From positions 79,475 to 143,474 of the forward strand of contig NZ_AUAA01000004.1 of assembly GCF_000428485.1 (NCBI RefSeq): DNA of 64,000 nucleotides, written 5' to 3'. A program made the translations under genes and the position numbers. Source of the stretch: Epilithonimonas tenax DSM 16811 (lineage in GTDB: Bacteria; Bacteroidota; Bacteroidia; Flavobacteriales; Weeksellaceae). Under the pieces are notes generated by a model, which was given only the letters and a program-made list of their open reading frames with translations, had not been told where the DNA came from and made no database searches. The first letter of the stretch is position 1. Every line of letters starts with the position of its first letter. Positions 50,295 to 60,900 of the stretch are shown here, one piece after another.

Positions 50295-51770
50295 TTACAA
50301 TATCTTTTTACGCACCATCTCAATAGATTTTTTCATATCCATATTGAATTGTTCTTTCTCCAGTCGTACAGGCGGCGCCTGGCGTACATCGCAATTTACG
50401 ATGCTGCAGCTTTCACACGTCACACCCACTTCAATCGTTTTTAGTGAAGATGATCTGGCGAAATTTATTTTTTTGATGGTTTGATTATTCAGCAGGATTC
50501 CCAAACAATAACTTCTGTTGCTTCCGTCAGAAAAAGGATTTTTTTGTGAGGTAGAAATGACGAGGTAACTCACGCCTTGGTCTTTGTAGTGTGAGATCTG
50601 AGCATCTGTGATAGACTCATTGTCCTGAAGATGGTAAAGATTTTTAACCGCGATCCAGCGTCTGCAATAGTGCTCGTGTGTGGCGTTAGCGTGAGGCGCC
50701 TGCTGGTGATTCAGGTGCAATTCTTTTAGGATGTTAATTTTATCCGAACCGTCTTTTTTCACAAAACACAGATAAAATAAGTCTTTGATGCCAAATTCCG
50801 AAGACAGGATATTGGTCAATCTGTAATAGAAAGTCTCCGGCGAATCTGTAAAGTGATTGATGAGGTTTTCAAATTGAACAGCATTCCATTCTTTTTGATA
50901 GAAGCAATCTGTGATTTTTTCCAGCAGGTCTTTTTTTGAGATCAGCAAACATCCAGCAAAATAAGAGGCGTAGAAATTATTGAGAATTTCTTCAAAACTT
51001 CCAAAATCCAGCCAGGAATAGGTGTTTGGGCGTGGGTTTAACTTCAAAACATTGAATCCGATCTCCTTTGCTAAAATAAATATTTCCTGATTGACGCCCA
51101 GTCTTTCATTCAGCAAAAGTATTTTTTTTTCCGGGATATAAAGTGAGCGAAGTTTGTTGAGAGCAGAGTCTTCTGCAAACTTCTCTGATCTTATGTCGTA
51201 TCCGAATTTCTCTTTCAGTAAGTTTTCAAGCGTCTCTGTTTTGAGGTTTTTATTCAGTTTAAGATTATTTTCTTCAGCAAAAAGGCTTGATTTTTCTTCG
51301 ATGTCTGGGAAGTAATTATCGTACAACTCCTGAAAAGATCGCATCACTGCGAAGTAAAACCGTTCTTTCCCAAGGTTGTAATTCTGAGAAATTTCTATCA
51401 AAGCATTAATGAAAGCAGTGACTTTTTTCGGAGCATCGCTGATGATGCTGATGAGATTGTTTTTATTAATTCCAAAAAGATCCAACGGTACTTCCTTGAA
51501 AAAATCAGACTGCAAGATCTCATTAATGGGTGTCAGCGTCTTATCCAGTTTTGAAGAAACAAGGTCGTCAAAAGTACAGCTCAACGCGTTGGAAAGCTGA
51601 ACGATTTTGTCGTGTTTGGGATATTTTTTTCCATTCTCTATTTCGTTAAGATAAGATTTGGAAAGTCCTGTTTTATTGGCAAGATCTTGAAGAGACCAGT
51701 TTTTTTTCTGTCTCTGCTGTTTCAGTTTAAGTCCGAAAACCACGCGGATGTAGTCGCTCTCTGCAATCAT
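50295..51770 (-). CDS. XRE-family regulator of the RamB/ScfR type (short-chain fatty acid/acetate regulator)
   Basis: From the ATG at 51770 the product has 491 residues. An XRE helix-turn-helix (about 8-65; LKQQRQKKNWSLQDLANKTGLSKSYLNEIENG) is followed by a long middle region resembling an IrrE-like peptidase domain without a clear zinc HExxH, and a Cys-rich C-terminal domain (ATHEHYCRRW, VTCESCSIVNCDVR). This layout is that of RamB and ScfR, regulators of acetate, propionate and glyoxylate genes. It is divergent from aceB-aceA across 125 bp holding two matching palindromes. A longer start upstream would run through them and is rejected. Confidence 0.85.
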   Translation of the reverse strand: MIAESDYIRVVFGLKLKQQRQKKNWSLQDLANKTGLSKSYLNEIENGKKYPKHDKIVQLSNALSCTFDDLVSSKLDKTLTPINEILQSDFFKEVPLDLFGINKNNLISIISDAPKKVTAFINALIEISQNYNLGKERFYFAVMRSFQELYDNYFPDIEEKSSLFAEENNLKLNKNLKTETLENLLKEKFGYDIRSEKFAEDSALNKLRSLYIPEKKILLLNERLGVNQEIFILAKEIGFNVLKLNPRPNTYSWLDFGSFEEILNNFYASYFAGCLLISKKDLLEKITDCFYQKEWNAVQFENLINHFTDSPETFYYRLTNILSSEFGIKDLFYLCFVKKDGSDKINILKELHLNHQQAPHANATHEHYCRRWIAVKNLYHLQDNESITDAQISHYKDQGVSYLVISTSQKNPFSDGSNRSYCLGILLNNQTIKKINFARSSSLKTIEVGVTCESCSIVNCDVRQAPPVRLEKEQFNMDMKKSIEMVRKKIL

Positions 51771-51790
51771 AGATTCAAAGATAAATAAAA

Positions 51791-51803
51791 AGCGATTATT
51801 CGC
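51791..51803. promoter_or_regulatory. Candidate operator O1 near the regulator start
   Basis: AGCGA-TTAT-TCGC is an inverted repeat with a 4-base centre, 20 bases upstream of the regulator's ATG. It matches O2 in arm sequence and spacing, and their centres are 35 bp apart. Confidence 0.6.
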
Positions 51804-51823
51804 ATAATAAATTTGATGAAAAT

Positions 51824-51841
51824 TTAGCGAACGTTCGCTAA
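51824..51841. promoter_or_regulatory. Candidate operator O2, perfect 18-bp palindrome at the aceB promoter
   Basis: TTAGCGAACGTTCGCTAA is its own reverse complement. It lies just upstream of the -33 element of aceB. The likely binder is the XRE regulator encoded next door. Confidence 0.7.
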
Positions 51842-51867
51842 TTGTGAAAATATTTTTTATACATTTG
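51842..51867 (+). promoter_or_regulatory. aceB promoter (TTG-N15-TACATTTG)
   Basis: TTG at 51842-51844 and TACATTTG at 51860-51867 predict transcription from about 51873. The spacer is slightly short. The box is 28 bases before the aceB ATG. Confidence 0.65.
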
Positions 51868-51895
51868 TCAAACCAAATCACAAGGTATTATCATT

Positions 51896-53470
51896 ATGGA
51901 AACCATAAATCAATTGAAAGTAATTGCTACAAGGCGTTTTAGGGAAGTTTTCACACCGGAGCTGACTGATTTTCTGGTGGCGTTGCATCAAAAATTTAAT
52001 CAAAAAAGGCTTGATCTTTTAGAAGAAAGAAAGATGAGTCAGGCTGGCTTTGACAGCGGCGAATTACCAGCTTTTCCAGCAGAAACAGCATCCGTGCGAA
52101 ACGGCGATTGGACTTGTGCGACACTTCCAAAAGATCTATTGGACAGGCGGGTCGAGATTACAGGGCCGGTGGACCGTAAAATGATTATCAACGCTTTGAA
52201 TTCCGGTGCCAATACTTTTATGGCAGATTTTGAAGACAGCAATTCGCCGACTTGGGAAAACTGTATTCAGGGACAGATTAATTTATCCGATGCTATTAAC
52301 AGGACGATTGATTTTGTTAATGAACAGGGAAAATCTTACAGGCTGAATGATCATGTGGCCACACTGATTGTGCGTCCAAGAGGGCTTCATCTTTCAGAAA
52401 AAAATATTGAGATCCAAGGCGATTTGGCTTCAGGATCTTTGATCGATTTTGGAATTTACTTTTTCAGAAATGCCAAAAAATTATTGGAGAATGGGAGTGG
52501 ACCTTATTTTTATTTGCCAAAATTGGAACATTACAAAGAAGCGCGCTGGTGGAATGAAGTCTTTGTCTTCGCTCAGGATTATTTGGGAATTCCGCAAGGG
52601 ACAATAAAAGCGACCGTGTTGATAGAAACAATCACGGCTTCTTTCCAACTGGATGAGATCCTTTTCGAACTGAAGAATCATAGTTCGGGACTCAACTGTG
52701 GACGTTGGGATTACATTTTTTCTTATATCAAAAAATTCAGAAATCTTCCGCATTTTCTAGTTCCGGACAGAGATCAGGTAACGATGACTTCACCTTTTAT
52801 GAGTGCGTATTCCAAACGTGTCATCGAGATTTGCCACAAAAGAAACGTCCATGCTATGGGCGGAATGGCAGCTCAGATTCCGGTGAAAAATGATGATGAA
52901 GCCAACGAACATGCTTTTGATAAAGTACGAAGCGACAAAGAAAGAGAGGTGAGAAACGGTCACGACGGAACTTGGGTCGCTCATCCTGCTTTGGTTACTG
53001 TAGCCAAGGAAATTTTTGATCAGTATATGCCGGAGCAAAATCAAATTGATCACAAGTTTGATTATAAAATTAAGGAATCAGAATTGTTGGAAGTTCCCCA
53101 CGGGACGATTACAGAACATGGCGTCCGAAAAAATATCAATGTCGGAATTCTTTATATAGAATCGTGGCTGATGGGTGTTGGAGCTGCTGCGCTTTATGAC
53201 CTCATGGAAGATGCTGCGACGGCGGAGATTTCCAGATCTCAAGTCTGGCAATGGCTGAAAAATGAAGCTGTGCTGGAAGACGAAAGAGTATTGACCAGAG
53301 AATTGATCCTACAATGGGAAAAAGAAGAACTCTCCAAAATCAAAAAATATGTAGGAGAAGAGCGTTATGTTAAAGGACGATTCAATCTGGCAAAGGAGCT
53401 TTTCAATGAACTCATCTTCTGCGATAAGTTTGAAGAATTCCTGACTTTAAAAGCTTATCCATTTATTTGA
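51896..53470 (+). CDS. aceB: Malate synthase A
   Basis: This 524-residue enzyme condenses glyoxylate with acetyl-CoA to malate, the second step of the glyoxylate shunt. Diagnostic blocks are NTFMADFEDSNSPTWENC, RPRGLHLSEKN, YFYLPKLEHYKEARWWNEVF, the signature KATVLIETITASFQLDEILFELK with its catalytic Arg/Glu region, and CGRWDYIFSYIKKF. Length fits the A isoform. The aceA gene follows 78 bases later. The leader shares CCAAATCACAA with that of aceA. Confidence 0.96.
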   Translation: METINQLKVIATRRFREVFTPELTDFLVALHQKFNQKRLDLLEERKMSQAGFDSGELPAFPAETASVRNGDWTCATLPKDLLDRRVEITGPVDRKMIINALNSGANTFMADFEDSNSPTWENCIQGQINLSDAINRTIDFVNEQGKSYRLNDHVATLIVRPRGLHLSEKNIEIQGDLASGSLIDFGIYFFRNAKKLLENGSGPYFYLPKLEHYKEARWWNEVFVFAQDYLGIPQGTIKATVLIETITASFQLDEILFELKNHSSGLNCGRWDYIFSYIKKFRNLPHFLVPDRDQVTMTSPFMSAYSKRVIEICHKRNVHAMGGMAAQIPVKNDDEANEHAFDKVRSDKEREVRNGHDGTWVAHPALVTVAKEIFDQYMPEQNQIDHKFDYKIKESELLEVPHGTITEHGVRKNINVGILYIESWLMGVGAAALYDLMEDAATAEISRSQVWQWLKNEAVLEDERVLTRELILQWEKEELSKIKKYVGEERYVKGRFNLAKELFNELIFCDKFEEFLTLKAYPFI

Positions 53471-53548
53471 CACTACTCAGTATAATGGACAGAGTGAAAA
53501 GTACCTTTTACATTATACAAATTAAATTCACACCAAATCACAAATATT

Positions 53549-54829
53549 ATGCAAACTAAAAAAGAACAAATCCAAGCTCTGGAACAAGACTGGATGACAA
53601 ATCCGAGATGGATCGGCGTACAAAGACCGTACAAAGCAGCAGAAGTTCTGAAGCTGAGAGGCTCTTACAAATTAGACTACACCATCGCGAATGAAATGTC
53701 AAAAAAACTTTGGGATAAACTGAACAACCAAGATTGGATCGCAGGGTTGGGTGCGCTCACGGGAAACCAAGCAGTTCAGGAAGTAGATGCAGGATTAGAA
53801 GCGATCTACCTTTCTGGCTGGCAGGTGGCAGCAGATGCGAATCTTTCCGGAGAGATGTATCCCGACCAGTCACTTTATCCTGCCAATTCGGTTCCTTCTG
53901 TGGTAAAGAAAATTAATAATGCTTTGCTGAGAGCGGACCAGATCCAGTCTGTCAACGGCGGTGGCGAAAAAGAATATCTTGTTCCTATTGTTGCTGATGC
54001 AGAAGCTGGTTTCGGAGGAAATCTGAATGCGTATGAGCTGATGAAACAAATGATCGAAGCTGGGGCAGCAGGTGTCCATTTTGAGGATCAATTGTCATCG
54101 GCAAAAAAATGCGGACATCTGGGCGGGAAAGTATTAGTCCCAACGCAGGAAGCGATTAATAAACTGATTGCAGCAAGATTAGCGGCGGACGTTTGTGGTG
54201 TTCCGAGTATTATAGTCGCAAGAACGGATGCTGACGCTGCGGATCTTTTGACATCCGATATTGATGAAAGAGATCGGAAGTTTATCACAGGTGAGAGAAC
54301 GTCTGAAGGTTTTTATGCTGTAAAAAATGGTATAGAGCAGGGCATAAACAGAGGTTTGTCCTACGCACCTTACGCAGATCTGATCTGGATGGAGACTTCT
54401 AACCCGGATCTGGATTACGCCAGACAATTTGCTGAAGGAATCCATGCAAAGTATCCCGGAAAAATGTTGGCTTACAACTGTTCGCCTTCTTTCAACTGGG
54501 CTGCAAAACTTTCTGTAGAAGAGATGGAAAACTTCCGCGAGGAGTTGGCGAAAATGGGATACAAATTCCAGTTCATCACCTTGGCAGGTTTCCATGCTTT
54601 GAATACGGCGATGTTTGAGTTGGCGCTGGCTTACAAAGAAAGAGGAATGGCTGGCTATTCGGAGTTGCAGGAAAGGGAGTTTGCGCTTCAAAGCAAAGGT
54701 TTCCGTGCGGTAAAACATCAGAGTTTTGTAGGGACAGGCTATTTTGATGAGATCCAGAATGTGGTGATGAGCGGAACTTCTGCAACGGTTGCAATGAAGG
54801 ATTCTACAGAAGCGGCGCAGTTTCATTAA
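53549..54829 (+). CDS. aceA: Isocitrate lyase
   Basis: This 426-residue enzyme splits isocitrate into glyoxylate and succinate, so that the cell can grow on acetate or fatty acids without losing two carbons to CO2. The catalytic loop is intact: Lys186-Lys187-Cys188-Gly189-His190 within [16 protein letters not shown]. The metal site [12 protein letters not shown] and the later YNCSPSFNW and [15 protein letters not shown] blocks fit. It is the second gene after aceB and ends at a good terminator. Confidence 0.97.
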   Translation: MQTKKEQIQALEQDWMTNPRWIGVQRPYKAAEVLKLRGSYKLDYTIANEMSKKLWDKLNNQDWIAGLGALTGNQAVQEVDAGLEAIYLSGWQVAADANLSGEMYPDQSLYPANSVPSVVKKINNALLRADQIQSVNGGGEKEYLVPIVADAEAGFGGNLNAYELMKQMIEAGAAGVHFEDQLSSAKKCGHLGGKVLVPTQEAINKLIAARLAADVCGVPSIIVARTDADAADLLTSDIDERDRKFITGERTSEGFYAVKNGIEQGINRGLSYAPYADLIWMETSNPDLDYARQFAEGIHAKYPGKMLAYNCSPSFNWAAKLSVEEMENFREELAKMGYKFQFITLAGFHALNTAMFELALAYKERGMAGYSELQEREFALQSKGFRAVKHQSFVGTGYFDEIQNVVMSGTSATVAMKDSTEAAQFH

Positions 54830-54876
54830 AACACATTCATTTATATTATAATTGTTGGATTTTCGAAATATGTCAA

Positions 54877-54912
54877 CAAAAAACCCTGATATCAGAAGAT
54901 GTCAGGGTTTTG
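54877..54912 (+). terminator. Terminator of the aceBA operon
   Basis: AAAACCCTGA and TCAGGGTTTT pair perfectly around 12 bases. A tracts on the left would also serve the convergent phosphorylase-like gene. Confidence 0.85.
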
Positions 54913-54957
54913 AATTTATGTTAAAAGCTAAAAGCAAATGGCCAAAAGCAGTTCAGA

Positions 54958-56610
54958 TTAATACATCAATTTGTAATATTCATCTGCCATTCTATCACTG
55001 TTGAACTGGGTTTTCACGTCATCCATTGAAGTATGTACGATCTTTCTCCACTGGTCTGGCTTTTCGTAATAAGCCGGGATGATTTCGTTTTCCAAAACTT
55101 CATAAAGATTTTTGAGGTCAAAGCTGTCTTGCTCTACCGTTGGCCAGTTGTCATAATCCGCTTTTGGCACTACGAAAGAGTTTTCGCCGTGTTTTGCAAA
55201 TTCGGGGATCCATCCGTCGTCTGTAGAAAGATTCACAGATCCGTTCATTGCAGCAGTCATTCCGCTGGTTCCGGAAGCCTCTCTTGGGACTCTTGGATTG
55301 TTCAGCCAGATGTCAGAACCTTGTTTCAGGGATTTGCTTAAGGCTAATTCGTAACCTGTTAGAACCGCCATGTTTTTATGGTTTTTGCTTTCCTCAACCA
55401 AGTTATTAAAGGTAGAAATAGAGCCGTAATCCATCGGGTAAGGTTTTCCTGCCCAGATGATCTGAACCGGATGCTCTTTGTTTGCCAACATTTTTCTGAA
55501 ACGCTCTTTGTCTGCCAAAAGTAGATCTGCCCTCTTGTAACCGGCGAAACGTCTTGCCCAAACGATGGTCAAAACTTTCGGATCAAAGATGTTCCCAGTC
55601 TGGTCTGCAACGATTCTGAAAGCTCTCTTCTTAAGATAGGTTTTCCTGATGTCAAACTCCTCATTATTGCCTTCTTCTTTGTATTGGTAAAGCGCTTTGT
55701 CTGCCCAAAATTTGAATTCCTGAGCGTTGGTTATGGATTTGATTTCGCAGATACCTTCGTATTTGTTCCACATCTCTCTGGAAACAACGCCGTGTAGCTG
55801 GGAAACGCCATTGGCAACTCTTGCCATTCTCAAAGCGCAAAGCGAGTGGTTGAATCTGTCATCCTGAACGCCTTCTATTTTCTTGACCTCATCTATCGTA
55901 AGTCCGCAGAAGTAGGACATGTCGTGGCAAAGGTAAATGTTGTGTTTTTCGTTTCCTGCTTCTTCTGGTGTATGCGTTGTGAAGACCAATTTCTCCTTTA
56001 CTTTATTAAGATCGCCACCATATTTTCTCAAAAGATAAAATGCAGCTGGCAAGCCGTGCGCCTCATTCAAATGATAAACATCTCTTTCGAAATTCATCTC
56101 ATCCAAAAGTTTTGCGCCGCCTTTTCCAAGCAGGATATATTGGGCTACTTTGGTAGATTCGTTGGCGTCATACAGTTTATGGCAGATTGTTTTTGATAAA
56201 TGATCATTTTCTGGAACATCTGTGCTCAGGAAGAACATGGGACACGTTTTGAAAGTTTCCGGGGCCAGATACCATACTTTTACCCAGACCGGAGCATTGT
56301 GAATCTCGATTTGAAATTTGATACCTGTATCTTCCAGGAAGCTGTACATTTTCTTGGTCCAGATTGGGTTCAGGCTTTGATCCATGTTTCTACTTTGATC
56401 GTAGTAACCGTATTTCCATAATATCCCAATCCCTACAAAGTCCTGCTTCAGATTGTAAGCACTTTTCATATGAGAACCTGCAAGAAATCCCAGTCCGCCG
56501 CTGTAAATCTTAAGCGCTTGGTCTATTGCAAATTCCATAGAGAAATAGGCGGTTTTTTTTGTGTAATCTGGATTGATGCTGTAAGGCATCTTGAAGTTTT
56601 TAAAATCCAT
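54958..56610 (-). CDS. Alpha-glucan phosphorylase-like protein lacking the PLP lysine
   Basis: This 550-residue protein has the GT35/short alpha-glucan phosphorylase fold: YFSMEFAIDQALKIYSGGLGFLAGSH at the start, HLNEAHGLPAAFYLLR and VWARRFAGYKRADLLL in the middle, WAGKPYPMDYG and REASGTSGMTAAMNGSVNLSTDDGW near the end. It is shorter than classical GlgP (about 800). In glycogen phosphorylases the block GTxGMK carries the Lys that binds PLP; here that position is Thr452. Related Bacteroidetes proteins seem to share this, so activity by the PLP mechanism is in doubt. A role in glycogen metabolism is inferred. A -7 box lies 38 bases upstream. Confidence 0.82.
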   Translation of the reverse strand: MDFKNFKMPYSINPDYTKKTAYFSMEFAIDQALKIYSGGLGFLAGSHMKSAYNLKQDFVGIGILWKYGYYDQSRNMDQSLNPIWTKKMYSFLEDTGIKFQIEIHNAPVWVKVWYLAPETFKTCPMFFLSTDVPENDHLSKTICHKLYDANESTKVAQYILLGKGGAKLLDEMNFERDVYHLNEAHGLPAAFYLLRKYGGDLNKVKEKLVFTTHTPEEAGNEKHNIYLCHDMSYFCGLTIDEVKKIEGVQDDRFNHSLCALRMARVANGVSQLHGVVSREMWNKYEGICEIKSITNAQEFKFWADKALYQYKEEGNNEEFDIRKTYLKKRAFRIVADQTGNIFDPKVLTIVWARRFAGYKRADLLLADKERFRKMLANKEHPVQIIWAGKPYPMDYGSISTFNNLVEESKNHKNMAVLTGYELALSKSLKQGSDIWLNNPRVPREASGTSGMTAAMNGSVNLSTDDGWIPEFAKHGENSFVVPKADYDNWPTVEQDSFDLKNLYEVLENEIIPAYYEKPDQWRKIVHTSMDDVKTQFNSDRMADEYYKLMY

Positions 56611-56648
56611 TAGTGTTATAATTTTTTAAGGTCTTGTCTATATGGCTG

Positions 56649-56656
56649 CAAATATA
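56649..56656 (-). promoter_or_regulatory. -7 box (TATATTTG) for the phosphorylase-like gene
   Basis: The minus strand reads TATATTTG 38 bases before the ATG. The rest of the 284-bp divergent gap to 56894 is very AT-rich with no other clear element. Confidence 0.55.
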
Positions 56657-56894
56657 ACAATTAGTTTTTTGTGCAGTGGTTTAGTGACTTATATTGTTAA
56701 AAAAATCAATCGCCCATTGTTCATTCGGCTATCAGGGCTTGTTTGGGAGGTGTTCTCTCTGTTTTGCTGTTTTCATTATTTTGCGTCTTGTTTTTTTTAC
56801 GCCTGCTTCTTTATTGTTAATTTTAATTCATATAAGTATTTTGTAATCAATTATTTATTAAATTTAGACAGGTTTAATTTCTAATAATAGCAGG

Positions 56895-57674
56895 ATGATT
56901 TATTATGAAGACCTTCAGAAGAATTTGGATGTTTGTGTGGCGTCCAAAACCGGCAAAGCGGCTAATCTGGTGAAGTGGTACGACTCCATAGGCAGTGCCA
57001 ACTTGCATGAGCGCGAGGAATATCAGAAGAAAACCGAACTCCTTTTGCTAAGCACATTATTTGCCCACTATCCTGAGATAGAAATAGAAAATCTAACGGG
57101 CGAGAGTCCGGATTTTATCATTAATTATCAGGGAAAAAGCATCGGAGTGGAGGTTTCGGAGATTATCAATCACTTTGAACTCAAGAAAAAAGAGAGTTAC
57201 ATCAATCATATCTTCCGAACTGTGGAAGCGCTGCTGTCAGATTATAAAAGTCTTTCGGGAATTTACTATTTGAGTATAGACTATCATCAGGATGATTTTT
57301 ACCAGCAGCCGGAGCAGTTGATCAAAGAGATTTCGTCTGCAATTACCAATAACAGGAACACAAAATTTGTAAAGCATATCAGAAGAACGCCCCATCATAA
57401 AGGCGTTCTTTTGTTTTTGGAGTACCGTTTTTCTCTTTTCGATGAGTTGCATTCCGAAAAAATACGACAGGTCATAGAGAAGAAAAATGGGAAGTACAAG
57501 CTTTACAACTCCAAAGCGAAAGAATGTTGGCTGGTGCTGGTTTCTAATATGTACAACATCGCTTCCCGATACACCTACATCCAGGCCAAGGAAGAACTGA
57601 AAAACATCAGCAGTCCGTTCTCCAAAATTCTGCACATCGAGAATCTTCACAGCCAGATGATGGTCATCAAGTAA
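56895..57674 (+). CDS. Hypothetical protein with a PD-(D/E)xK-like core
   Basis: This 259-residue soluble protein has no signal. Residues near 65-85 read GESPDFIINYQGKSIGVEVSEI, where Pro-Asp and Glu-Val sit at the spacing of a restriction-nuclease-like PD-(D/E)xK core, but the expected Lys is Ser. The rest is helical with many Tyr, Lys and His (HIRRTPHHKGVLLFLEY). Unlike most neighbours it has no obvious operon partner and may be a recent arrival. A degenerate nuclease or a protein of related fold is possible; I do not recognise a named family. Confidence 0.5.
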   Translation: MIYYEDLQKNLDVCVASKTGKAANLVKWYDSIGSANLHEREEYQKKTELLLLSTLFAHYPEIEIENLTGESPDFIINYQGKSIGVEVSEIINHFELKKKESYINHIFRTVEALLSDYKSLSGIYYLSIDYHQDDFYQQPEQLIKEISSAITNNRNTKFVKHIRRTPHHKGVLLFLEYRFSLFDELHSEKIRQVIEKKNGKYKLYNSKAKECWLVLVSNMYNIASRYTYIQAKEELKNISSPFSKILHIENLHSQMMVIK

Positions 57675-57964
57675 AAATGACACTTTTTGAAGTTTCCAAT
57701 TCTAATCGTAAGACGGTATGGGATGGTGGATGTCATCACCGGTCGCACACGGACTTTTTTTACAACGTTAGAAAATCTCTTGATAGGTGCAATGTTAATT
57801 TTTCATGAATATGATGAAAATTAAATTTTAAATTAATGTTAACAAATGCCTATTGGTATTGGGTTTAGCTCTTTTTTGCAGGGGATAGTTACATTTTCAT
57901 TAACAATCTTTACAGGCCGTTTTTGGCTGGGGTTTAATATTATATTTGCCTCACATGAAAACAA
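57675..57964. other. Gene-free stretch with -7 box for the large surface protein
   Basis: About 290 AT-rich bases with no credible gene. TATATTTG at 57941-57948 matches the -7 box and ends 16 bases before the 57965 ATG. A 12-codon frame from the ATG at 57955 overlaps the real start out of frame. Confidence 0.5.
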
Positions 57965-60900
57965 ATGAAAATGAAAACAAATCTATTATCTAAAAAGATA
58001 CATCTATTACTAAGGCTGTTAAAAGCTTTCTTTTTATTATCTTTTCTGATGCTGGGGGTGAAAACTTTTGGGCAGTACTCAGGCACAGGTACATTTGCCA
58101 AAGTGACTTCTGTGGCAGATGTTACAGATGGCTATTATGTAATTGCTTATGGCACTACTCAGGCTATGAACAGCACTTACACCAGCACTACTTACTTTGC
58201 AAACACAGCAATTTCGCCAGTTTCCGGTACCACCATCACAAACCCATCCAAAACTATAGTCTGGAAAATCGAAACCAGCGGAACAGGCAAATCAATCTCC
58301 AGTGCGGATACATCTGTTTTTGCATCCTATACTGGATCTAGCAATAATATTCAGGCTGTAACATCGGTAAGTGGGAATAATCAGAGATGGAGCTTTTCTT
58401 ATACCGGCGGTTTATTTGCGGTTCAGAACTTAGGAGTTACTACTCGGTATTTACAATATAACAGTGGTTCGCCCAGATTTGCCTGTTATACGGGTTCTCA
58501 GCAGGATATTACCTTGTATAAATTAGCAGCCACACCAACTCTTACTGTAAACCCAACTTCTTTAACAGGGTTTACCTATGTACAGGGATCAGGGACATCT
58601 TCAGCACAATCTTACAATCTTAAAGGAACAGATTTAACAGGAGTTATTACCGTTACAGCACCAACTAATTTTGAAGTTTCAAAAACATCGGGAGGTGCTT
58701 ATGCTGCTACTTTATCTTATACTGCGGCAGAAGGTAATGCAACAGCAGGGCAAACTGTTTACGTAAGGCTGAAAAGCGGGTTGTCTGCTGCTGCCTATGG
58801 CGGCGCTACGACGTACGTGACCAACGCAAGTGCAGGAGCGACTACGAAGAACGTTTCTGTGTCAGGATCTGTAATGTCGCCTGCTACCTATACGCTGACC
58901 TACAATGGAAATGATCATACCAGTGATGCATCCACGGTACCTGCTAACGCTACTTTCACCGGAGGGCAGAACCCAGGCGTTATCCTCGCAAATCCAACAA
59001 GCCTTGCCAAAACTGGTTACACGCTTGCAAGCTGGTACAGTATTGCTAATGGTGTCAGCGGTGGGGTTATTAATACGCTAAGTGCCAACTTCGGTCCCGC
59101 ACCTATGCCAAGTAATGATATCACCCTGTATGCCCGTTGGAAATTTACTGTGACTTATGATCGTAATGGAGGAAGTGGTTCTGCAACTCAAGATGGTTAT
59201 TATAATGGGACATCGGGAGTGCAGTCGGGAACAATGACAACAAACAACGGTACTGCTTTTACAAGAACCGGCTATACCTTCGCCGGATGGAAAACGACTT
59301 CAGGAGGAACTGCTGCCGAGTACACCGCGGGAGCTACTTACACACATTCTGGCACCAGTGCAACCAAGATTCTTTATGCCCATTGGATACCGAATGTGCC
59401 AACATTTAACGTCAATCCTTCATCTTTATCAGGTTTTACTTATGTGGAAGGTTACGGTCCGTCTGGTATTCAGTCTTTTACTTTGACAGGTAGTGACTTG
59501 CAAAATACCGATACGGATCCCGTAGAACTTATAACAATCAATGATAATTACGAGATTGCAGAAAGTGCTACTGGACCCTGGAGTTACGCCATAGCAATGC
59601 CTTCTGCTTATTTGGGAGCACAAAAAACTTTCTTTGTCCGCTTGAAGGCAGGACTAGCTGCGAATGCAAGTTATGCCGATACAGTTCTGATCAGCGGAGG
59701 TAGTGCTTCTGAAGCAAGCTTTGCTGAGGTAAATCTTTCTGGTTCCGTAACAGCCTGTCTGGCACCCACGGTTCAATCTGTTGTTTCTTCATTTTCAACA
59801 GTTGGCATAAACGGTATGACTATTAATCTCACACCAGGAAATGGTAACGGAAGAGTGGTGGTCATCAATACAAACAATAGTTTTACCAATCCCTCTGATG
59901 CTTTACCATCTTCAAATAGTGTTTATAGTGGCAGCGGAGAACAGGTGGTCTATGCCAATACAGGCAATAGCGTCGTAGTGACTGGTTTATCTCCTTCTAC
60001 TACGTACTATTACAGTGTGTATGAGTATAAGCTTTGCTCCGGACTTTACCTTTATAACACCACCAGTTCCGCAAATAATCCCCGCAGTCAAATCACGGCT
60101 TGTGATACGCCTGTAAATCCTAACGGAGAGGTAGATCTTGAGAATCCTTATTGTGGTTCTGCAACACTTGTTTATCAGCACGGTGCTTCTCAGCCACAAT
60201 CTGGAGTGACCTATTACTGGCAGACCACGGCAACCGGAACGTCTACTGCGAATCCTGTGACATCATCGTACTCGGTGACTGCTTCTGGGGATTATTATGT
60301 GCGTGCGTACAACGGTTTCTGCTGGAGTGCAGACTCTTTCAAGACGAATACGTCTGTGGTCATAAGCACAGCTGCAGGAATTTCGACACAACCCACCAAT
60401 CAAATTGCTGCCGTAGGGGCAACGGCTGTTTTTGCAGTAACAGCCTCGGGAAGCGGACCTTTTACTTACCAATGGCAGGAGAGTTCTACTGGTTTGCCAG
60501 GTAGTTGGGTTAATGTTGGTACAAATGCCACCCTTAGTCTTGCCAATGTGCAGCAGTCGAAAAACGGATACAAATACCAAGTGATTGTAAGTAATGCCTG
60601 TAACAGCAAAACGTCTGATGTGGTGACACTTTCTGTCAATCTCACGCCGGTTTCTATCTGGTCTAATGACATTACTGCAGCCAATCCCAGTGCAACAAAC
60701 CCTTATACAACAGGGGATGTTAAAAATGCAAATATCGTAGTTTCAGGTATAACCAGAGGCTCCGGCCTTACGGCTTCCAGTGCATCGGGAAGGTTCTCTG
60801 CTACAGGATGGAGTACCTCTACGCTGGATGCCAATGACTATTTTGAATTTACATTGACGCCTGATAATAACTATGAGATAGACTTCAGTAGTTTTCAATA

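Noticed and set aside
51771..51881. Longer N-terminus for the XRE regulator
   Set aside because: The extra residues would be encoded by the operator palindromes and the region next to the aceB promoter, and homology begins after the ATG at 51770.
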